Below, one piece after another: positions 9,798 to 20,323 of a DNA stretch of 64,000 nt. The notes under the pieces are model-generated. The model did not search any database and was not told the DNA's origin. It worked only from the letters and a program-made list of their open reading frames with translations. Within the stretch, counting starts at the first letter, position 1, and every line of letters begins with the position of its first letter. A program made the position numbers and the translations under genes. This stretch comes from Thalassotalea sp. 1_MG-2023 (lineage in GTDB: Bacteria > Pseudomonadota > Gammaproteobacteria > Enterobacterales > Alteromonadaceae), in the NCBI RefSeq assembly GCF_030546745.1, contig NZ_JAUOPD010000013.1:1-64000 (forward strand), in the 5' to 3' direction.

Positions 9798-10271
9798 CTA
9801 ATGCAACGGCCCTTCTTGTTCGTCAAAGATAAGATCTTCCATTTGTGAATAAGCACTTTCTTTACCGGGTACATTAAACAGCACCATTAAAATCACCCAT
9901 TTAAGATCATCAAGGGCAAAATATTTCGTGTCTAATTCCATTACCCGATCAACCACCATTTCACGAGTAGTAAAGTCTAATACATTGACTTGTTCAAGGA
10001 ACATTAAAAAGCCTCGACACTCTTTATCAAGTAACTGCTTTTCTTCTTCAGTATAGATACGAAATGACGGCTTAGCATCACGTTTAAAATACGGATAGGC
10101 ATCCGTGTCTTGCAATGCCGCTAATTTTTCCAACCAAGTAAGTGCTTTATAAATTTCATCTTGGTGGAAGCCCGCGCGGGTTAATTCATCAGTGAGTATA
10201 TCGTGATCTACCATCACTTCGGCATCACTGTGAATATAGTTTTCAAAAAGATACATCAAGATATCAAACAT
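9798..10271 (-). CDS. smg: Smg family protein (DUF494)
   Basis: A 157-residue acidic cytosolic protein of the Smg/DUF494 family, recognised from [13 protein letters not shown], the [21 protein letters not shown] region and its place directly after dprA. Its function is unknown. It starts 12 bases after the dprA stop and so belongs to the same transcript. The roughly 190 bases after it (9606-9797) hold no gene that I can see. Confidence 0.88.
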   Translation of the reverse strand: MFDILMYLFENYIHSDAEVMVDHDILTDELTRAGFHQDEIYKALTWLEKLAALQDTDAYPYFKRDAKPSFRIYTEEEKQLLDKECRGFLMFLEQVNVLDFTTREMVVDRVMELDTKYFALDDLKWVILMVLFNVPGKESAYSQMEDLIFDEQEGPLH

Positions 10272-10283
10272 AACCAGCCCCTA

Positions 10284-11426
10284 TTAAATTTTAAGGTAGC
10301 CACCTGGCACCGCAGTTACCAGACCTCCTAGCTCGAGCATCATCAATCGGGTTAGTACTACATCTGTGGGTAGTTTACTCCGAGAAACCACTATATCTAC
10401 GGGTGTAATTTCATATCCCACACTAGCTAACAATGGATCGTTAGACAAGCCCTGTTGACAACTTTTTTTTGTTCGCTTTTCTTTCGTGTTGCTTTTCAAT
10501 AAGTTTAGTTCATTTTTTTCAAAAAAAGGAAGTTCATCTACTATATCGGCAGCACACTCTACTAACTTAGCGCCTTGTTTTATTAACCAATGACAGCCTG
10601 CACTTTGTGGATTGATAACACTACCTGGTAACGCAAACACATCTCGGTTTTGTTCTAAGGCACACCGTGCGGTTACCAATGAGCCACTTTGCTTAGTCGC
10701 TTCAATGACAACAACACCCAAGGCTAAACCACTTATGATACGATTTCGTTTGGGAAAGTGCCCCGGCTTAGGGGTAACGCCCGGTAAAAACTCACTCACG
10801 ATAGTCCCACCAGCATCTAGTATTTTACTCGCAAGGGTTTTATGCCTAGACGGATACGTAATATCGATACCTGTCGCTATCACAGCAACGGTCGGACGAG
10901 ATAATTTAACAGCTGCTAAATGTGCTTTTGCATCAACTCCTAGCGCTAAACCACTGGTGATTGTAAGCCCAACGCAAGATAACTGCTTTGCAAACAATTG
11001 AGCATGTTCTACACCATAGATACTCGCATTCCTACTGCCAACAACCGCTATTTGATTGCTCGTTAAAACTGACTTATTGCCTTTAACAAACAATACGAGC
11101 GGGGGATCAAATATTTGTTTTAGTAATTCAGGGTACAGCGGATGTCCGTAATAAAGAATATCTGATTGAGCAGCAATGGTAGCTTGTATAATTTGGTCGA
11201 TTTTTTGCCAATCAGGACGAACAATTGCACTATATTGTTTTTCAGAAAGATTAAGTACTTTCCGTGTAGGTGGATCCGAAAAAAGCTGCTTAATTGAAAA
11301 ACGTTCAACTAAAGCCAGCTTTTTATCAATCGCTAATCTTGGTACAAACTTCAATGCTAGCCAAAAACGAGCTTCTTCACAGCCTGTGCTTGAGGCCAAT
11401 ATGTTGTGCTCTTCCATGTTGCACAA
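10284..11426 (-). CDS. dprA: DNA-processing protein DprA (Smf)
   Basis: DprA binds incoming single-stranded DNA in natural transformation and loads RecA on it. The 380 residues have an N-terminal SAM-like region, the central Rossmann-like domain (AVVGSRNASIYG, GLALGVDAKAHLAA, ATGIDITYPSRHK, FPKRNRIISGLA, EQNRDVFALPGS) and a C-terminal winged-helix domain (about 315-378, ending VTAVPGGYLKI). The TTG start at 11426 has AAGGA five bases upstream; an ATG three codons later (11417) is the alternative. dprA occurs in many species not known to be competent, so competence cannot be concluded. Confidence 0.94.
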   Translation of the reverse strand: MCNMEEHNILASSTGCEEARFWLALKFVPRLAIDKKLALVERFSIKQLFSDPPTRKVLNLSEKQYSAIVRPDWQKIDQIIQATIAAQSDILYYGHPLYPELLKQIFDPPLVLFVKGNKSVLTSNQIAVVGSRNASIYGVEHAQLFAKQLSCVGLTITSGLALGVDAKAHLAAVKLSRPTVAVIATGIDITYPSRHKTLASKILDAGGTIVSEFLPGVTPKPGHFPKRNRIISGLALGVVVIEATKQSGSLVTARCALEQNRDVFALPGSVINPQSAGCHWLIKQGAKLVECAADIVDELPFFEKNELNLLKSNTKEKRTKKSCQQGLSNDPLLASVGYEITPVDIVVSRSKLPTDVVLTRLMMLELGGLVTAVPGGYLKI

Positions 11427-11454
11427 ATGCTTCCTTGATAATTAAGTAATATGC

Positions 11455-12537
11455 TTATGGTGCTATTACACTATCTAGCAATCTCACCGGTTTTTCAGAA
11501 CGTAATATTAATGCCATACTCAGCTGATCAAAGACCTTAAACACCATTACTTTACCGATAGTTTCTTCCGGCATGTTATAATCTGAGCTAGCTGTCATCC
11601 GATGTAACTTAGAGGCGTCATTAACATATATAGGTCCGTCATTAGTTTCCACAATTTCAGGGCCTTTGCGAGAAATCGATAAAATGTCACCTGGCATTAC
11701 ATTCTGCTGACTACCTTGATCAATGTAGATAACATCAAATTTTCCGAATTCTCGCATTTCATTCGAGGATTTAACAATCATGCCTTTTACTGAAGATGCA
11801 ACAGATTGCATGGTAAAAAATGCCGGCATAAGTTGCTCACGACTGATAACTTTCACTAAATCGCCCGAGCGTATTTCTTTCAATGCACTATCTATATACA
11901 CGGTAGCGGGTTGATTTTTTGACGCATCACCTGCACGGACTACCTTACCTGATCCAACAATTTTAGCGTGATAACCTAATATATCGCCAGTTTCTGGTGA
12001 AGTTACCGGCTCACTTTTGTTATAAATAACAATGGAACGTCCCACGGGTAGTGCCTGGCTCACATATAATTTAAAACCATCACTGGAGAGTTTATAACCT
12101 TCCTCGCTACCAAGTACATAGGGACCATTTTCAACATCGTCTACTGATAATATTGAATTGTAATTAATGTAAGGGGCTATGGTTTTAAGTGAAATGGTTT
12201 CTATCGGATGTTGGTCTTTTAATGATGTTCTTATTTTTGGCGACCACTTTAATCTTGGCTTTCCTTTCACTAGCATCGGCATCCCTTGATCATCATAAAC
12301 AAGGTTTAATTGATCGCCTGGGTAAATTAAGTGGGGATTTTGAATGTCAGGGTTTACTCGCCAAAGTTTTGGCCATAGCCAAGGGTCTTTAAGAAACTTT
12401 GCGGAAATATCCCAAAGGGTATCCCCCTTAATCACTACATATGATTTAGGTGCATCTGCCAGCAATCTAAGCTCATCTGCATGTAAACTTAAAGACAAAA
12501 AACAGAAAATTAGTGTTAATAATGACCTTTTTATCAT
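11455..12537 (-). CDS. Exported LysM-domain protein
   Basis: A 360-residue secreted or periplasmic protein. It has a signal peptide (1-20, cleavage near LHA), then one LysM domain at about residues 32-80 (VVIKGDTLWDISAKFL through IYPGDQLNLV) that binds peptidoglycan. The remaining 280 residues contain repeated beta-rich segments around statements like VGSGKVVRAG and GDLVKVIS, and no recognisable hydrolase motif. A LysM gene directly upstream of dprA is a common arrangement in Alteromonadales. It is divergent from def and probably first gene of LysM-dprA-smg. Binding to the cell wall is inferred; the function is unknown. Confidence 0.85.
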   Translation of the reverse strand: MIKRSLLTLIFCFLSLSLHADELRLLADAPKSYVVIKGDTLWDISAKFLKDPWLWPKLWRVNPDIQNPHLIYPGDQLNLVYDDQGMPMLVKGKPRLKWSPKIRTSLKDQHPIETISLKTIAPYINYNSILSVDDVENGPYVLGSEEGYKLSSDGFKLYVSQALPVGRSIVIYNKSEPVTSPETGDILGYHAKIVGSGKVVRAGDASKNQPATVYIDSALKEIRSGDLVKVISREQLMPAFFTMQSVASSVKGMIVKSSNEMREFGKFDVIYIDQGSQQNVMPGDILSISRKGPEIVETNDGPIYVNDASKLHRMTASSDYNMPEETIGKVMVFKVFDQLSMALILRSEKPVRLLDSVIAP

Positions 12538-12653
12538 ACTAAAGCACCTATTCTTATTGTTATTAACTCAAAGCACTCGAATTAATGTAATTTAATGGTT
12601 AAAATTGAAACATAACACTCTATGACTAATTTCGCGAATTCTTTTATAAAATT

Positions 12654-13166
12654 ATGGCTGTATTAAACGTACTAACTTTCCCAGATGAAAGACTCAGAAC
12701 AAAAGCTGAACCCGTTGTTGAAGTAAACGACGAAATAAGACAAATTGTCGATGACATGTTTGAAACCATGTATGCAGAAAATGGCGTTGGCTTAGCCGCG
12801 ACGCAAGTTGATATTCATAAACGCATTGTCGTTATTGATGTGTCAGAAGACAAAGAACAATCGTATGTCTTAATTAACCCTGAAATCATTAAGAAAAATG
12901 ATGAAACAATGGTTAATGAAGAAGGCTGTTTATCAGTGCCAACCTGTTATGCCAAAGTAGATCGACACACTCAAGTAACCGTACGTGCCCTTGATAGAGA
13001 CGGAAATACATTTGAACTTGACGGTGAAGAACTATTAGCTATTTGTATTCAGCATGAACTCGATCACTTAAACGGTGTATTGTTTGTCGATTATTTATCA
13101 CCTTTAAAGCGCAAGCGTATTCAAACGAAGTTAGAAAAAGAAGCTCGTTTGGCCGCTCGTCAATAA
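12654..13166 (+). CDS. def: Peptide deformylase
   Basis: Def removes the N-formyl group from nascent proteins at the ribosome exit. The 170 residues carry all three metal and catalytic motifs: GVGLAATQ (44-51), EEGCLSVP with ligand Cys92, and QHELDHLNG with ligands His134 and His138 and catalytic Glu135. The bound metal is usually Fe2+. It is followed 20 bases later by fmt, the enzyme that adds the formyl group, in the usual def-fmt-rsmB order. Confidence 0.97.
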   Translation: MAVLNVLTFPDERLRTKAEPVVEVNDEIRQIVDDMFETMYAENGVGLAATQVDIHKRIVVIDVSEDKEQSYVLINPEIIKKNDETMVNEEGCLSVPTCYAKVDRHTQVTVRALDRDGNTFELDGEELLAICIQHELDHLNGVLFVDYLSPLKRKRIQTKLEKEARLAARQ

Positions 13167-13186
13167 CTTAGAAATATTTCATTTAT

Positions 13187-14167
13187 ATGTCATCACCATT
13201 AAACATCATTTTTGCCGGTACACCGGATTTTGCAGCCAAGCATCTACAGGCGCTAATAGATTCTCCGCATAACGTTGTAGCCGTGTATTGTCCGCCAGAT
13301 AAACCCGCAGGTAGAGGCAAAAAACTCACTGCATGTGCGACAAAAATACTAGCACAAGAAAACAACTTAACCGTTGAACAACCGATTAACTTTAAGCATC
13401 AGGCTGACCAAGAAATACTTGCACGCTATCAAGCAGATATTATGGTTGTAGTGGCATACGGCTTATTACTACCTAAGGTGATTTTATCAACCCCGCGACT
13501 TGGTTGTGTGAATGTACATGGCTCAATTTTACCTAAATGGCGTGGTGCAGCTCCAATACAAAGAGCTGTAGAAAATGGTGACCCAAAAACAGGTGTTACC
13601 ATCATGCAAATGAACGAAGGGCTAGATACTGGCGACATTCTACACATTGCTACCTGTGATATTAGTGCGAATGACACAAGTAGTAGTATTTACGGAAAGT
13701 TGGCTGAATTAGGTCCGAAAGCATTAATTAATACGCTTGACAATTTAGCCAATAATACGCAACAAGCGACACCTCAAGATGACAATATAGCGACTTACGC
13801 AGCCAAACTCGATAAAACAGAAGCCGAGCTCAACTGGCAATTAAGCGCCAAGGAATTAGATCGTAAAATTCGTGCGTATAACCCCTGGCCAGTAGCACAA
13901 TTTACCTTTAACGAAGCGGCTGATAAACAGCACCGTATTCGCATCTGGCAGGCCGATGTTGTTACGTGCAAAGCAGCCACACCAGGAACGATTATTGACG
14001 CTGATAAAAACGGTATTTTAATTGCCACGGGTGAACATGGATTACTCTTAAAAAGTATTCAACTACCTGGGAAAAAAGCTATGCCAGTTTCTGACATATT
14101 AAACGCTCGCTCGGCGTGGTTTACTATTGGAAAATCGATCACTGGTATCTTGGAACAACATTCATGA
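13187..14167 (+). CDS. fmt: Methionyl-tRNA formyltransferase
   Basis: Fmt transfers a formyl group from 10-formyl-THF to initiator Met-tRNA. The N-terminal domain (1 to about 190) shows IIFAGTPDFAA, CVNVHGSILPKWRGAAPIQ with catalytic Asn109 and His111, and NEGLDTGDIL with Asp147. The C-terminal OB-like tRNA-binding domain follows (about 205-315). Length of 326 is slightly above usual. Its stop overlaps the rsmB start by four bases (ATGA). Confidence 0.97.
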   Translation: MSSPLNIIFAGTPDFAAKHLQALIDSPHNVVAVYCPPDKPAGRGKKLTACATKILAQENNLTVEQPINFKHQADQEILARYQADIMVVVAYGLLLPKVILSTPRLGCVNVHGSILPKWRGAAPIQRAVENGDPKTGVTIMQMNEGLDTGDILHIATCDISANDTSSSIYGKLAELGPKALINTLDNLANNTQQATPQDDNIATYAAKLDKTEAELNWQLSAKELDRKIRAYNPWPVAQFTFNEAADKQHRIRIWQADVVTCKAATPGTIIDADKNGILIATGEHGLLLKSIQLPGKKAMPVSDILNARSAWFTIGKSITGILEQHS

Positions 14168-15456
14168 ATAAAAATGTTCGCGCTTTAGCAGCTAAATGTT
14201 GTTTTTCTGTTGTCGATAAAGGTAGAAGCCTTGGCGATGAACTACCGGCTTTACAAGAAAAGGTCGATGGTAAAGACAAAGCACTATTGCAAGAAATCTG
14301 TTACGGGGTTTTACGTTACCTACCTGAGTTAGAGCATTACACACGCCAATTGATTGCTAAGCCTTTAACAGGTAAACAGCGCGTTGCACACTTTTTAATT
14401 CTGGTTGGTATTTATCAATTAAAATACATGCGCATTCCTGACCACGCTGCGGTTGCAGAAACAGTAAACGGCGCTAAACCGTTAAAACAATTTCATTTGA
14501 AAAATTTAATTAACGGTGTGCTTCGTAACTTTCAGCGACAGTCTTCACCTGTGTTGAATAATGCACCTGATGCGATTACTTTTAATCACCCAAGTTGGTT
14601 CATTAAAAAAATACAAGCTGGCTACCCTGAACAGTGGCAACAAATTTTACATGCAAACATGGAAAAGCCCCCCATGTGGCTTCGTATCAATCAGCAAAAA
14701 CAGACTGTTGAAAATTACCTTGCACGATTATCCGATCTAGACATCACAGTGCAACATGTTGATAAATATTCAGACGCTGTTTGTCTAAGCTCTCCCGTTG
14801 ATGTAAATAAATTACCTGGCTTTTTTGACGGCGATGTTTCAATACAAGATGGTGCAGCACAACAAGCCGCGGTATTACTATCAGCACAAGAGCAAGATAA
14901 TATTCTTGATTGTTGTGCCGCACCTGGCGGTAAAACATGTCATATTTTAGAGATTTCCCCAAAACCTATTGATGTAACGGCGATAGATATTGACCAAGTG
15001 AGATTAGATCGCGTTACAGAAAACCTGACTCGTTTATCCCTAAAGGCCAAAACATTGGCCGGTGATGCCAGCAAATCAGATTGGTGGGACGGAAAATTAT
15101 TTGACCGTATTTTACTGGATGTACCTTGTTCTGGTACCGGCGTTATTCGCCGCCACCCTGATATAAAATGGCTTCGTAAAGCGGCAGATATTGATAAGTT
15201 AACCATATTACAGCAACAAATATTAAAAAATGTATGGTCTTTGCTAAAACCCGGTGGTACTTTGCTTTATGCAACATGCAGTATTCTTCCTGAAGAAAAT
15301 AGAGAACAAATACAAACCTTTATTGACACTAACGAAGATGCGCAATTACAGCCAATTGAGCAAACTACTCAAGATATTGGCTGGCAAATTTTACCGAATG
15401 AGCAAGCGATGGATGGGTTTTACTACGCCAAGCTTAAGAAAAATAACAACACCTAA
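14164..15456 (+). CDS. rsmB: 16S rRNA m5C967 methyltransferase
   Basis: RsmB methylates C967 of 16S rRNA using S-adenosylmethionine. I start it at the ATG at 14164, which overlaps the fmt stop as ATGA and gives the expected 430 residues beginning MNKNVRALAAK; the open frame extends 48 bases further upstream inside fmt. An N-terminal NusB-like domain (about 1-140) is followed by the Rossmann methyltransferase domain: DCCAAPGGKTCH (SAM motif), LDVPCSGTGVIRRHPDIKW and LLYATCSILPEEN, the last two holding the two active cysteines. Confidence 0.96.
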   Translation: MNKNVRALAAKCCFSVVDKGRSLGDELPALQEKVDGKDKALLQEICYGVLRYLPELEHYTRQLIAKPLTGKQRVAHFLILVGIYQLKYMRIPDHAAVAETVNGAKPLKQFHLKNLINGVLRNFQRQSSPVLNNAPDAITFNHPSWFIKKIQAGYPEQWQQILHANMEKPPMWLRINQQKQTVENYLARLSDLDITVQHVDKYSDAVCLSSPVDVNKLPGFFDGDVSIQDGAAQQAAVLLSAQEQDNILDCCAAPGGKTCHILEISPKPIDVTAIDIDQVRLDRVTENLTRLSLKAKTLAGDASKSDWWDGKLFDRILLDVPCSGTGVIRRHPDIKWLRKAADIDKLTILQQQILKNVWSLLKPGGTLLYATCSILPEENREQIQTFIDTNEDAQLQPIEQTTQDIGWQILPNEQAMDGFYYAKLKKNNNT

Positions 15457-15475
15457 CGGTTTTGGTTAATAGCAT

Positions 15476-16855
15476 ATGAAAATTGTCATCATTGGAGCAG
15501 GTCAAGTTGGCGGAACACTCGCCGAGAATTTAGTGGGCGAACGTAATGACATTACGTTAATTGATACCAACGCTGACATTTTACGCGATTTACAAGATCG
15601 CATGGATTTGCGAGTGGTAACTGGCCACGGCTCTCATCCCGATGTATTAAAACAGGCTGGTGCAGAAGACGCAGAGTTAGTCATTGCCGTTACCAGTGAC
15701 GACGCTACCAATATGATCGCCTGTCAAATTTGCTATTCACTGTTTAACACAGCAACCAAAATTGCGCGTATACGTTCAGCAAAAATATTACGTTATCAAG
15801 ATCAACTGTTTCAACAAGAAAATATTCCTGTTGATCATGTTATCGCTCCTGAGCAACTTGTTACCAGAGATATTGCGCGCCTTATCGACTACCCTGGCGC
15901 GTTGCAAGTATTAGAGTTTGCTCGTGGTAAAGTCAGCTTAGTTGCGGTAAAAGCCTATTATGGTGGCTTACTGGTTGGCCATGCCCTTTCAACCTTACGT
16001 GAGCACATTCCTAATATTGAAACTCGAGTAGCAGCCATATACCGAAACGGACGCCCTATTCGTCCGTTAGGTACCACTGTCATAGAAGCTGACGATGAAG
16101 TATTTTTTATTGCTGCATCTAAACACATTAGAGCGGTAATGAATGAACTGCAAAAGCTCGAGCCAGCATACAAACGTATTATGATTGCAGGCGGAGGTAA
16201 TATTGGCGCAGGCTTAGCACGTTTATTAGAGAAAAATCATCAAGTAAAACTTATTGAACACTCCCCTAAGCGTGCTGAATATTTAGCATCGGAACTTGAC
16301 GGAACATTAGTGTTTTCAGGAGATTCATCTGATCAGGAATTACTTGTTGAAGAACATATTGACCAGTTCGATGTCTTTATTGCCGTGACCAATGATGATG
16401 AAGCAAACATTATGTCGTCACTTTTAGCAAAGCGTTTAGGTGTACGTAAAGCCATGGTGTTGATCCAACGCAGCGCTTATATAGATTTAGTGCATGGTAG
16501 CAATATTGATATTGCCGTTTCTCCACAACATGCAACTATCTCTGCTTTATTAACTCACGTTCGTAAAGGAAGTATCGACAACGTATATAGTTTGCGTGGT
16601 GGTGCCGCTGAAGCCATTGAAATAGTGGCAAAAGGCAACGAAAGATCATCGAAAGTTGTTGGTCGTACGATTGCGCAATTAAAGTTACCCCCCGGCACTA
16701 CTATAGGTGCAGTAGTAAGAGAAGATGAAGTTATTATTGCCCACTCTGACACCCTGATTGAAGCTGAAGATCATGTTATTTTATTTTTAGTAAATAAAAA
16801 ATATATTTCAGATGTCGAAAAGCTCTTTTACGTTGATCCGCTACAATTTTTTTAA
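15476..16855 (+). CDS. trkA: Trk potassium uptake regulatory subunit TrkA
   Basis: TrkA is a peripheral cytoplasmic protein that gates the Trk potassium channel with bound NAD(H). The 459 residues contain two RCK modules. The first begins [19 protein letters not shown] with an NAD-binding glycine motif and [13 protein letters not shown]. The second begins at about 233 with [18 protein letters not shown] and [14 protein letters not shown]. Each is followed by a TrkA-C domain, the second about 370-455. It is convergent with trkH, its membrane partner, 16 bases away. Confidence 0.97.
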   Translation: MKIVIIGAGQVGGTLAENLVGERNDITLIDTNADILRDLQDRMDLRVVTGHGSHPDVLKQAGAEDAELVIAVTSDDATNMIACQICYSLFNTATKIARIRSAKILRYQDQLFQQENIPVDHVIAPEQLVTRDIARLIDYPGALQVLEFARGKVSLVAVKAYYGGLLVGHALSTLREHIPNIETRVAAIYRNGRPIRPLGTTVIEADDEVFFIAASKHIRAVMNELQKLEPAYKRIMIAGGGNIGAGLARLLEKNHQVKLIEHSPKRAEYLASELDGTLVFSGDSSDQELLVEEHIDQFDVFIAVTNDDEANIMSSLLAKRLGVRKAMVLIQRSAYIDLVHGSNIDIAVSPQHATISALLTHVRKGSIDNVYSLRGGAAEAIEIVAKGNERSSKVVGRTIAQLKLPPGTTIGAVVREDEVIIAHSDTLIEAEDHVILFLVNKKYISDVEKLFYVDPLQFF

Positions 16856-16871
16856 TACATCATTCGATGAT

Positions 16872-18323
16872 TTATGAGCGCCAAAAGCTTGGAGTAAATA
16901 AAACCAGCAAAGTAAATATTTCTAATCGACCAAACAGCATGGCAATGATCAATACCCATTTACTAAAGTCACCGAGCGATGAGAAGTTAGCAGCAACTTC
17001 GCCTAAACCCGGGCCAAGATTATTTAAACAGGCAGCAACTGCGGTAAAAGCTGTGATGTCATCTACACCTGCCGCCAAAAGCATCAACATACAAATAACA
17101 AATACCGCAGCATATGCAGCAAAAAAGCCCCAAATAGCTTCAACGACTCTATTAGGCAAGGCTTTATGACCCAGTTTAATGGTAAAAATAGCTTTCGGGT
17201 GTACTAATTTATTTAGTTCTCGGATGCCCTGAAGGTATAACAATAAAACCCTGACAACCTTCATACCACCGCCTGTACTACCAGCACAGCCACCGATAAA
17301 ACTAGAAAATATTAATAAAATAGGTAGCAGCGTTGGCCAGTCAGCAAAAGACGTAGTGGCGAAACCAGCGGTGGTACTAATAGAAACGGCCTGAAACAAT
17401 GCTTGGTCAAAGGCTTCAAAACCTGAACTATAAACACCATAACTCAATAACACGACCGCACAAATCAATGTTAACACCAGTTGAATTGCAATAAAGACTT
17501 TAAACTCTGGATCGTAAAAGTAAGCACGTAATGATTTGCTGTGAAGCACAGCAAAATGTAAAGCAAAATTAACCCCGGCAATTAATAAAAACAGCACGCA
17601 GACAGCATTTATTAATGGGCTATCAAAATACCCCATACTTAAATCATGAGTAGAAAAACCACCAATTGCGATGGTTGAAAATGCATGACAAATTGCATCA
17701 AACACAGTCATACCAGCCGCCCAATAACTTAATGAACAAGCCACGGTAAGCGATAAATAGATATACCATAAGTGCTTTGCAGTATCGGCAATCCTAGGGG
17801 TCATTTTAGAATCTTTGACAGGTCCAGGCGTTTCCGCCCGATATAACTGCATTCCACCAATACCTAACATAGGTAACACAGCTACTGCTAATACGATGAT
17901 ACCCATACCACCTAACCATTGTAATTGTTGGCGATACCATAAGACAGCATGTGGTAAACCATCAATTTGCGATAATATCGTGGCCCCAGTTGTAGTGAGC
18001 CCAGAGAAAGCTTCAAAAAAAGCGTCGGTAATGGTTAAATTAGGCATCTCTAACAGCATTAATGGCACTGCAGAGAAACTCGCTAATACAGTCCAGAATA
18101 GCACAACAATCAAAAAGCCTTCTCGTGCTCTTAATTCGCCTTTTTCTTTACGAAGCGGATACCAAGTAATCAGTCCGCTAAATAAACAGAATAAAAAAGA
18201 AAGAATGAAAGCGACACCGCCACCATCACGGTAGAGTAATGAAATTAGCGCAGGCGGAAGCATAGTAACGCTTAGCAATGTTACTAACAGTCCTAAAATT
18301 CTTAGTATATTCTTATACTGCAC
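16872..18323 (-). CDS. trkH: Trk system potassium channel subunit TrkH
   Basis: TrkH is the inner-membrane K+-translocating subunit. The 483 residues form four repeated M1-P-M2 units; selectivity-filter segments are visible as SGLTTTGATIL (first), ATFSTIAIGGFSTHD-like HAFSTIAIGGFSTHD (second), SISTTAGFATTSFADW (third) and AVAACLNNLGPGLGEV (fourth). The N-terminal hydrophobic segments and GSTGGGMKVVR complete the family pattern. It ends 16 bases from the trkA stop; the two partners are transcribed towards each other. yigZ lies 12 bases upstream, so trkH is probably last in pepQ-yigZ-trkH. Confidence 0.96.
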   Translation of the reverse strand: MQYKNILRILGLLVTLLSVTMLPPALISLLYRDGGGVAFILSFLFCLFSGLITWYPLRKEKGELRAREGFLIVVLFWTVLASFSAVPLMLLEMPNLTITDAFFEAFSGLTTTGATILSQIDGLPHAVLWYRQQLQWLGGMGIIVLAVAVLPMLGIGGMQLYRAETPGPVKDSKMTPRIADTAKHLWYIYLSLTVACSLSYWAAGMTVFDAICHAFSTIAIGGFSTHDLSMGYFDSPLINAVCVLFLLIAGVNFALHFAVLHSKSLRAYFYDPEFKVFIAIQLVLTLICAVVLLSYGVYSSGFEAFDQALFQAVSISTTAGFATTSFADWPTLLPILLIFSSFIGGCAGSTGGGMKVVRVLLLYLQGIRELNKLVHPKAIFTIKLGHKALPNRVVEAIWGFFAAYAAVFVICMLMLLAAGVDDITAFTAVAACLNNLGPGLGEVAANFSSLGDFSKWVLIIAMLFGRLEIFTLLVLFTPSFWRS

Positions 18324-18335
18324 TGTGCATTCTTA

Positions 18336-18953
18336 TTATTTTTTGTTAATTTTATTTAGCGTTAACTGTCCACAAGACATTGTTTTTAACTGCTCCGCTA
18401 ACAATTCTACACCTTGTTCAGGAATAGCCAAGGTCAAATCAACTCTTTCGGTAAAATCTTGAGTCAAAATGTCTGCACCTGCTTGCTTCATTAAGTGCAG
18501 TATGTCATCGACCTGCGCATATTGGCAAGCTAAGCTTTTGTAGACCTTAGGGATTTTAGTTTTTACATCTAGCAATGACAGCGCACTTCTAACACTCGCA
18601 CTATAAGCTCTTTGTAATCCACCAGTACCCAATTTCGTGCCACCAAAATAACGAACCACAATGGCCGCTACTTCGCCTATTCCACTACCCTGTAAAACAG
18701 CCAACATTGGCTTTCCAGCCGTTCCGGACGGCTCTCCATCATCAGAAAAGCCATAACACTGACTATCTTGTGGGTGCCCAGCAACAAACGCGTAACAATG
18801 ATGATTTGCTTGAGGGTGGAGTTGCTGCACGTCATTTAGCAATTGTTTAAACGCAATTGTTGAATCACAAGGTGATAAATAACAGATAAATCGACTGCGA
18901 GTAACCTCGATTTCATCGATAATGTTACTCGCTGCAATAGTATATGGTTCCAC
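18336..18953 (-). CDS. yigZ: IMPACT family protein YigZ
   Basis: A 205-residue cytosolic protein of the YigZ/IMPACT family. The N-terminal UPF0029 domain has YAFVAGHPQDSQCYGFSDDGEPSGTAGKPM and VVRYFGGTKLGTGGLQRAY, the family signature. The C-terminal 70 residues form the small DUF1949 (EF-G domain V-like) fold. Its bacterial role is uncertain; the eukaryotic relative affects translation control. It sits 5 bases after pepQ and 12 before trkH, the same pepQ-yigZ-trkH order as in E. coli. Confidence 0.94.
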   Translation of the reverse strand: MEPYTIAASNIIDEIEVTRSRFICYLSPCDSTIAFKQLLNDVQQLHPQANHHCYAFVAGHPQDSQCYGFSDDGEPSGTAGKPMLAVLQGSGIGEVAAIVVRYFGGTKLGTGGLQRAYSASVRSALSLLDVKTKIPKVYKSLACQYAQVDDILHLMKQAGADILTQDFTERVDLTLAIPEQGVELLAEQLKTMSCGQLTLNKINKK

Positions 18954-18958
18954 AAGCG

Positions 18959-20308
<1,350 letters not shown>

Positions 20309-20323
20309 TTAACACATGGTTAG